From CALDTK01 sp965215215 (GTDB taxonomy: Bacteria > Bacteroidota > Bacteroidia > Chitinophagales > Saprospiraceae): a stretch of DNA of 64,000 bases. The stretch spans positions 3,534,001 through 3,598,000 of the forward strand of contig OZ244043.1 in assembly GCA_965215215.1 (NCBI GenBank). The letters are read 5' to 3'. The notes below the pieces were generated by a model. That model was not told where the DNA came from and did no database searches. It saw nothing but the letters and a program-made list of their open reading frames with translations. Positions 60,306 through 64,000 of the stretch are shown here, piece after piece. The position numbers were made by a program, and so were the translations under genes. Position 1 is the stretch's first letter. Each line of letters starts with the position of its first letter.

Positions 60306-61592
60306 ATGATTGTAGTCAACATTTTGATCGCGCTCCTCGTGTTCAGCGTACTCATTGTTGCACTCGCGTTCTTGCTCCTCTTCGCTCGCAAGAAGTTGGT
60401 TCAGCAGGGGGAAGTCTCTATCATCGTCAATGGCGATAGCGACACGCCTTTGTTGGTGAGTCCGGGCTCGAGCCTGCTCTCGGCGCTCAGTGAGGCCAAT
60501 ATCTTCCTCCCGTCGGCCTGCGGCGGCGGCGGTACCTGCGCGATGTGCGAGTGCCACGTGGACGAGGGCGGGGGAGACGTTCTCCCTACCGAGCTCAACC
60601 ACCTCACCCGCCGCGAGGTAGCGGAGCACAAGCGCCTAGCCTGTCAGGTGAAGGTGCGCAGCGACATGAATATCCGTGTGCCCGAAGAGATCTTCGGCAT
60701 CAAAAAGTGGGAGTGCACGGTCAAGTCGAACTACAACGTCGCGACCTTCATCAAGGAGTTCGTGGTTCAGTTGCCCGAAGGCGAGAACCTCGAGTTCGAG
60801 TCCGGCGGCTACATCCAAATCGATGTTCCCGGTGACCTGACCGTTGACTTTAAGGATTTCGACATTGCCCCCCACCCGGAACACCACGAGGGTGCACCCG
60901 CCGACAAGTTCAAGGGCGACTGGGACAAGTTCAAGCTGTGGGACCTGCAAATGGTCAACGAGGAAGAGCAGTTTCGCGCCTATTCCATGGCTAACCACCC
61001 GGCGGAAGGCGATATCATCATGCTCAACATCCGAATCGCTACCCCTCCCTTCGACCGTAAGGCCGGAGGTTGGATGAAAGTGAATCCGGGGGTCTGCTCG
61101 AGCTACGTCTTCGACCAAAAGCCGGGCGACAAGGTGATGATCTCCGGCCCCTACGGCGAGTTTTTCATCAAGCCCACCAAGAAGGAGATGATCTACATCG
61201 GTGGCGGTGCCGGCATGGCCCCGCTGCGGAGTCACCTGTTTCACCTGTTCCACACTTTGAAGACGAAGGACCGCAAGGTTAGCTTCTGGTACGGTGGCCG
61301 CTCGAAGCGTGAACTCTTTTATACGGACGACTTCCGTGAGATCGAGAACGAGTTCGATAACTTCAAGTACAACATCGCACTCAGCGAGCCGGAGGAGTCC
61401 GACAACTGGGACGGTTACCAGGGCTTTATCCACTCCGTACTCCTCGACAATTACCTCAAGGAGCACCCGGAGCCGGAAGAGGTCGAGTACTACTTCTGCG
61501 GTCCACCCCTCATGAACCAAGCCGTGCTCAACATGCTCGACGAGCTCGGCGTGCCCGAGGAGAACATCGCCTTTGACGATTTCGGCGGCTAA
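60306..61592 (+). CDS. nqrF: Na+-NQR subunit F (NADH dehydrogenase, [2Fe-2S]/FAD)
   Basis: 428 residues. One N-terminal membrane helix (about 4-27), then a plant-type ferredoxin domain with ligands C72, C78, C81 and C113 (SACGGGGTCAMCECHVDEGG, in part), then the FAD-binding domain (RAYSMANHPAEG) and the NAD-binding domain (YIGGGAGMAPLRSHLFHLFH and YFCGPPLMNQAV). It oxidises NADH on the cytosolic face and passes electrons into the pump. Last gene of the operon; two hairpins follow. Confidence 0.97.
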   Translation: MIVVNILIALLVFSVLIVALAFLLLFARKKLVQQGEVSIIVNGDSDTPLLVSPGSSLLSALSEANIFLPSACGGGGTCAMCECHVDEGGGDVLPTELNHLTRREVAEHKRLACQVKVRSDMNIRVPEEIFGIKKWECTVKSNYNVATFIKEFVVQLPEGENLEFESGGYIQIDVPGDLTVDFKDFDIAPHPEHHEGAPADKFKGDWDKFKLWDLQMVNEEEQFRAYSMANHPAEGDIIMLNIRIATPPFDRKAGGWMKVNPGVCSSYVFDQKPGDKVMISGPYGEFFIKPTKKEMIYIGGGAGMAPLRSHLFHLFHTLKTKDRKVSFWYGGRSKRELFYTDDFREIENEFDNFKYNIALSEPEESDNWDGYQGFIHSVLLDNYLKEHPEPEEVEYYFCGPPLMNQAVLNMLDELGVPEENIAFDDFGG

Positions 61593-61605
61593 GCTGTGTA
61601 TCATA

Positions 61606-61662
61606 GCGGACGCTTAGCGTCCGCGGTTGCGGAGGGTGCAAGGACTGAGGGTCTTTGCGCCC
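61606..61662. other. Two hairpins between nqrF and metG
   Basis: The first, 61606-61624, is a perfect 8-base stem (GCGGACGC/GCGTCCGC) with a TTA loop, 13 bases after the nqrF stop. The second, 61634-61662, is a 12-base stem with two or three G-T pairs (GGGTGCAAGGAC with GTCTTTGCGCCC) around TGAGG. Neither is followed by a T-run, so they may be a factor-dependent end of the nqr transcript, an RNA-stability element, or a leader structure for metG, whose ATG is 42 bases on. Confidence 0.55.
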
Positions 61663-61703
61663 TTCACTAATCTCGGCCCCCGGTAAGTCAGTCTACTACG
61701 TCC

Positions 61704-63830
61704 ATGCCCCAATGTCACCTCGTCACCTCCGCGCTTCCCTACGCGAACGGTCCGCTCCACCTCGGCCACCTGGCCGGCGCCTACCTGCCGGCCGATGTTT
61801 ACGTACGCTACCTCCGCTCGTCCGGTAAGGACGTGTTGTGGGTCTGCGGTTCTGACGAGCACGGCGCTGCCATCAGCACGAGAGCGAAGCGGGAGGGGCG
61901 CTCGGAGCGGGAGATCGTCGACCACTACCACGGACTTTTCAAACGCTCTTTCGCCGATTTTGACATCAGCTTCGACATGTACCACCGTACGTCGAGCGAG
62001 CTACACCACGTAACCTCCCAGGAGCTCTTCAAGCAATTGGTTGGGCAAGGCGATCAGTTCGAAGTCCGAACGAGTGAGCAGTACTACGACGAGAGCGAGG
62101 ATAGTTTTTTGGCCGATCGCTTCATTCAGGGCACCTGCCCCAACTGCGCCTACCCCGACGCTTTCGGGGATCAGTGCGAGAATTGCGGTAAAGATTTAAG
62201 TCCCACCGAGCTCATCAACCCTCGATCTACGCTCAGCGGTAAAACGCCAACCTTACGCGAGACTAAACACTGGTATTTCCGCCTCGACCGGCACGAGGAG
62301 TGGTTGCGCGAGTACATCGCGGAGGGTCGGTTAGACGAGCGGGATAAAGTCGGTTCGCACCACGATGCTTCCGCCTGGCGCAACCACGTAACCGGGCAGT
62401 GCCTGAGCTGGCTCGACGCCGGCTTGCAGCCCCGGGCGTATACCCGGGATTTAGATTGGGGGATTCCCGTGCCCCTGCCCAATGCCGAGGGGAAAGTGCT
62501 CTACGTCTGGTTCGACGCGCCGATCGGCTACATCTCCGCGACGAAGCAGTGGGCCATCGATCGGGGTGATCCGGACGCCTGGAAACGCTACTGGAAAGAT
62601 CCGAGCACGGAGCTCGTCCACTTCATCGGTAAGGACAATATCGTCTTTCACTGCCTCACCTTTCAGGCCACCCTCAAAGCGCTCGGCGACTACAACCTCG
62701 CGAGCAACGTACCCGCAAATCAGTTCCTCAATTTCGAAGGGGATAAATTTTCGAAATCGCGCGGCTGGGGCATCCAGATGGACGAATACCTCGAAACCTT
62801 TGCCAGCTTCCCGAACCACGTCGACGCCATGCGGTACGCCTTGATCCGGAACATGCCGGAGAACAAGGACGCCGATTTCAAATGGGACGATTTCGTCGCC
62901 TTTCACGACAAGGAGCTCGCCGACAAGCTCGGGAATTTCGTCAACCGCACGCTCGTGCTGTCCCATAAGTATTTCGCCGGGCGAGTGCCGCCAGCGCCTA
63001 CAAGTTTTGCGGAAGCGTTCGGCGAGGTACGCGCTCGAGTTCGGCAAGTCGACGAGCAACTCGCCGCGTTCTCGTTCAAGGGGGCGCTCGCTACGGTCAT
63101 GTCGATCGTAGATTTGGCAAACACCGACCTGCAGGAGCGCGCGCCCTGGTTACTCGCTAAAGCCAATCCGAACGATCCACGCATCGCGGAGGCACTCTAC
63201 CTCGCCTGTCAGTCGGCCGCCGTAGCCCGCGTACTTTTCGAGCCGTTCATTCCCGGTACTGCCGCCCGCCTGGCCGACCTCCTCAATCTGCCTAAAGCGA
63301 GCGTTGGGAGCTTACTCGCCTCAGAATCTGGGGCTTTGCTTCCCGACGGTCACCAACTCGGCGAGCCAGCACTCCTCTTCGCCAAGATCCACGACCGCAA
63401 AGACGATTCGCGACTCAAGCTCATTCAGGCCCAGCGCGAAAAGCTCGACGCCATCCGGCAGATCGACGACGCTAAAGACACCCCGCAACACACTCCGGTA
63501 AAACCGACCATCCGGTTCGAAGACTTCACCAAGCTCGACGTGCGCACCGGCATCATCGCCTCGGCGGAGGTGATCCCCAAAGCGGACAAACTGCTTAAGC
63601 TCAGCGTCGACCTCGGCTTCGAATCGCGCACCATCGTATCGGGCATCGCGCAGCACTTCGACCCCGCCGCCCTCCCCGGCAAACGCTGCCTCGTGCTGGT
63701 TAACCTCGCCCCGCGCAAGCTGCGCGGCGTAGAAAGCCAGGGCATGATCTTGATGGCCGAAAACGGGCTCGGCGAGCTGCAGTTCGTGGCCACGGACGGC
63801 GAAAGTCCGGCGGGAATGCCGATCAGCTAG
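61704..63830 (+). CDS. metG: Methionyl-tRNA synthetase
   Basis: 708 residues. HIGH signature HLGH (19-22), zinc-knuckle cysteines in CPNCAYPDAFGDQCENCGKDL (about 145-165, in parts), the WFDAPIGYISA block, second signature KFSKSRG near residue 350, helical anticodon-binding domain, and a C-terminal tRNA-binding EMAP/Trbp111-like domain (about 607-708; FTKLDVRTGIIASAEVIPKADKLLKLSVDLG in parts, GKRCLVLVNLAPRKLRGVESQGMIL) that makes the enzyme a dimer. ATG 61704 follows the hairpin region. Confidence 0.97.
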   Translation: MPQCHLVTSALPYANGPLHLGHLAGAYLPADVYVRYLRSSGKDVLWVCGSDEHGAAISTRAKREGRSEREIVDHYHGLFKRSFADFDISFDMYHRTSSELHHVTSQELFKQLVGQGDQFEVRTSEQYYDESEDSFLADRFIQGTCPNCAYPDAFGDQCENCGKDLSPTELINPRSTLSGKTPTLRETKHWYFRLDRHEEWLREYIAEGRLDERDKVGSHHDASAWRNHVTGQCLSWLDAGLQPRAYTRDLDWGIPVPLPNAEGKVLYVWFDAPIGYISATKQWAIDRGDPDAWKRYWKDPSTELVHFIGKDNIVFHCLTFQATLKALGDYNLASNVPANQFLNFEGDKFSKSRGWGIQMDEYLETFASFPNHVDAMRYALIRNMPENKDADFKWDDFVAFHDKELADKLGNFVNRTLVLSHKYFAGRVPPAPTSFAEAFGEVRARVRQVDEQLAAFSFKGALATVMSIVDLANTDLQERAPWLLAKANPNDPRIAEALYLACQSAAVARVLFEPFIPGTAARLADLLNLPKASVGSLLASESGALLPDGHQLGEPALLFAKIHDRKDDSRLKLIQAQREKLDAIRQIDDAKDTPQHTPVKPTIRFEDFTKLDVRTGIIASAEVIPKADKLLKLSVDLGFESRTIVSGIAQHFDPAALPGKRCLVLVNLAPRKLRGVESQGMILMAENGLGELQFVATDGESPAGMPIS

Positions 63831-63893
63831 CGCTTGGGGCTATCGGTCGAAAGACGACGAGTCTGGTACCATTTTGGTCCTATAGCTAGCGTT

Positions 63894-64000
63894 ATGCTGC
63901 CTCACATCTTACGTCTGATCGTAGTCACGGTGATCATCACCATCGCGTACGCCTGCATGCAGCGTCCGTTTACCCCGGAGGCGTACGCCAACCAACACCA
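63894..64000 (+). CDS. Putative lipoprotein, partial (3' end outside window)
   Basis: 35 codons from ATG 63894 to the window edge. The N-terminus MLPHILRLIVVTVIITIAYAC is a lipoprotein signal with lipobox AYAC (Cys21), followed by MQRPFTPEAYANQH. The rest lies outside the window and the family cannot be told. Confidence 0.6.
   Translation, partial: MLPHILRLIVVTVIITIAYACMQRPFTPEAYANQH

Larger units (their letters stand above)
2172..63016. repeat. Dispersed DNA motif GTTTT(N)GCGNAAGC, 26 copies
   Basis: Exact copies of GTTTT-(0 or 1 base)-GCG-N-AAGC on the plus strand: 9273-9286, 15216-15228, 17426-17439, 22364-22377, 25564-25577, 30913-30926, 32647-32659, 40092-40104, 46329-46342, 50249-50262, 51482-51494, 54672-54685, 63004-63016. 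On the minus strand (GCTT-N-CGC-(N)-AAAAC as written): 2172-2184, 2379-2392, 6504-6517, 12504-12517, 17267-17280, 30096-30109, 30209-30222, 35768-35781, 39376-39389, 44058-44071, 46200-46213, 49204-49217, 50669-50681. One-mismatch copies: 12739-12751, 22939-22952, 42324-42336, 42771-42783. Nearly all are in coding sequence, in all reading frames. Confidence 0.85.

Overview
The window is about 62-63% G+C by eye and densely coded. It looks like chromosome from a member of the Bacteroidota, probably a high-GC Saprospiria (Lewinella-like) organism; this placement is inference. The support is a PorP/SprF-type type IX secretion gene next to an OmpA-family gene, an M4 metallopeptidase with a C-terminal type IX sorting domain, a Bacteroidota-style LptD, a complete nqrABCDEF set, few Shine-Dalgarno sequences, many GTG/TTG starts, and TAnnTTYG promoter-like boxes close to start codons.

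Layout. 1-6 kb: stress proteins and envelope genes (DUF2382 pair, MlaD-like, amidase, LptD). 6-13 kb: DUF6438 lipoprotein, FemAB-like protein, ECF sigma/putative anti-sigma pair, lysA, and valS bracketed by palindromic intergenic repeats. 13-23 kb: Tat-exported Gfo/Idh/MocA oxidoreductase, sulfatase, DUF885 peptidase, double-DUF302 lipoprotein, large M4 peptidase. 23-24.4 kb: an AT-richer patch with two unrecognised small genes and a good terminator, then tRNA-Val(CAC). 24.6-29.7 kb: a tight plus-strand operon that reads as a tocopherol (vitamin E) type prenylquinone pathway: geranylgeranyl reductase, ferredoxin, MPBQ methyltransferase (VTE3 type), gamma-tocopherol methyltransferase (VTE4 type), homogentisate prenyltransferase (VTE2 type), ending in glutaminase. 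29.6-40.9 kb: glycosyltransferases, a beta-helix lipoprotein, an SDR protein, an MFS transporter, and a RimK/aspartoacylase-like/PepSY operon. 41-49.3 kb: ribokinase, sugar permease, DeoC, GH9, GH36, and a decayed GH9 pseudogene. 49.6-54.9 kb: GT9, PorP/SprF, OmpA-DUF1573 fusion, PnuC. 55-61.6 kb: nqrA-F. 61.7-64 kb: metG and the start of a lipoprotein gene.

Two observations stand out. First, the vitamin-E-like operon in an organism that shows no photosynthesis genes here: four of the enzymes resemble those of cyanobacteria and plants, and no tocopherol cyclase or HPPD gene is in the window. Second, a short DNA motif, GTTTT-(N)-GCGNAAGC with an optional middle base, occurs 26 times in 64 kb on both strands, almost always inside genes and in every reading frame; chance would give far fewer than one. 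It behaves like a genome-wide DNA signal (uptake, recombination, segregation or nucleoid binding) and I do not recognise it as a described motif.
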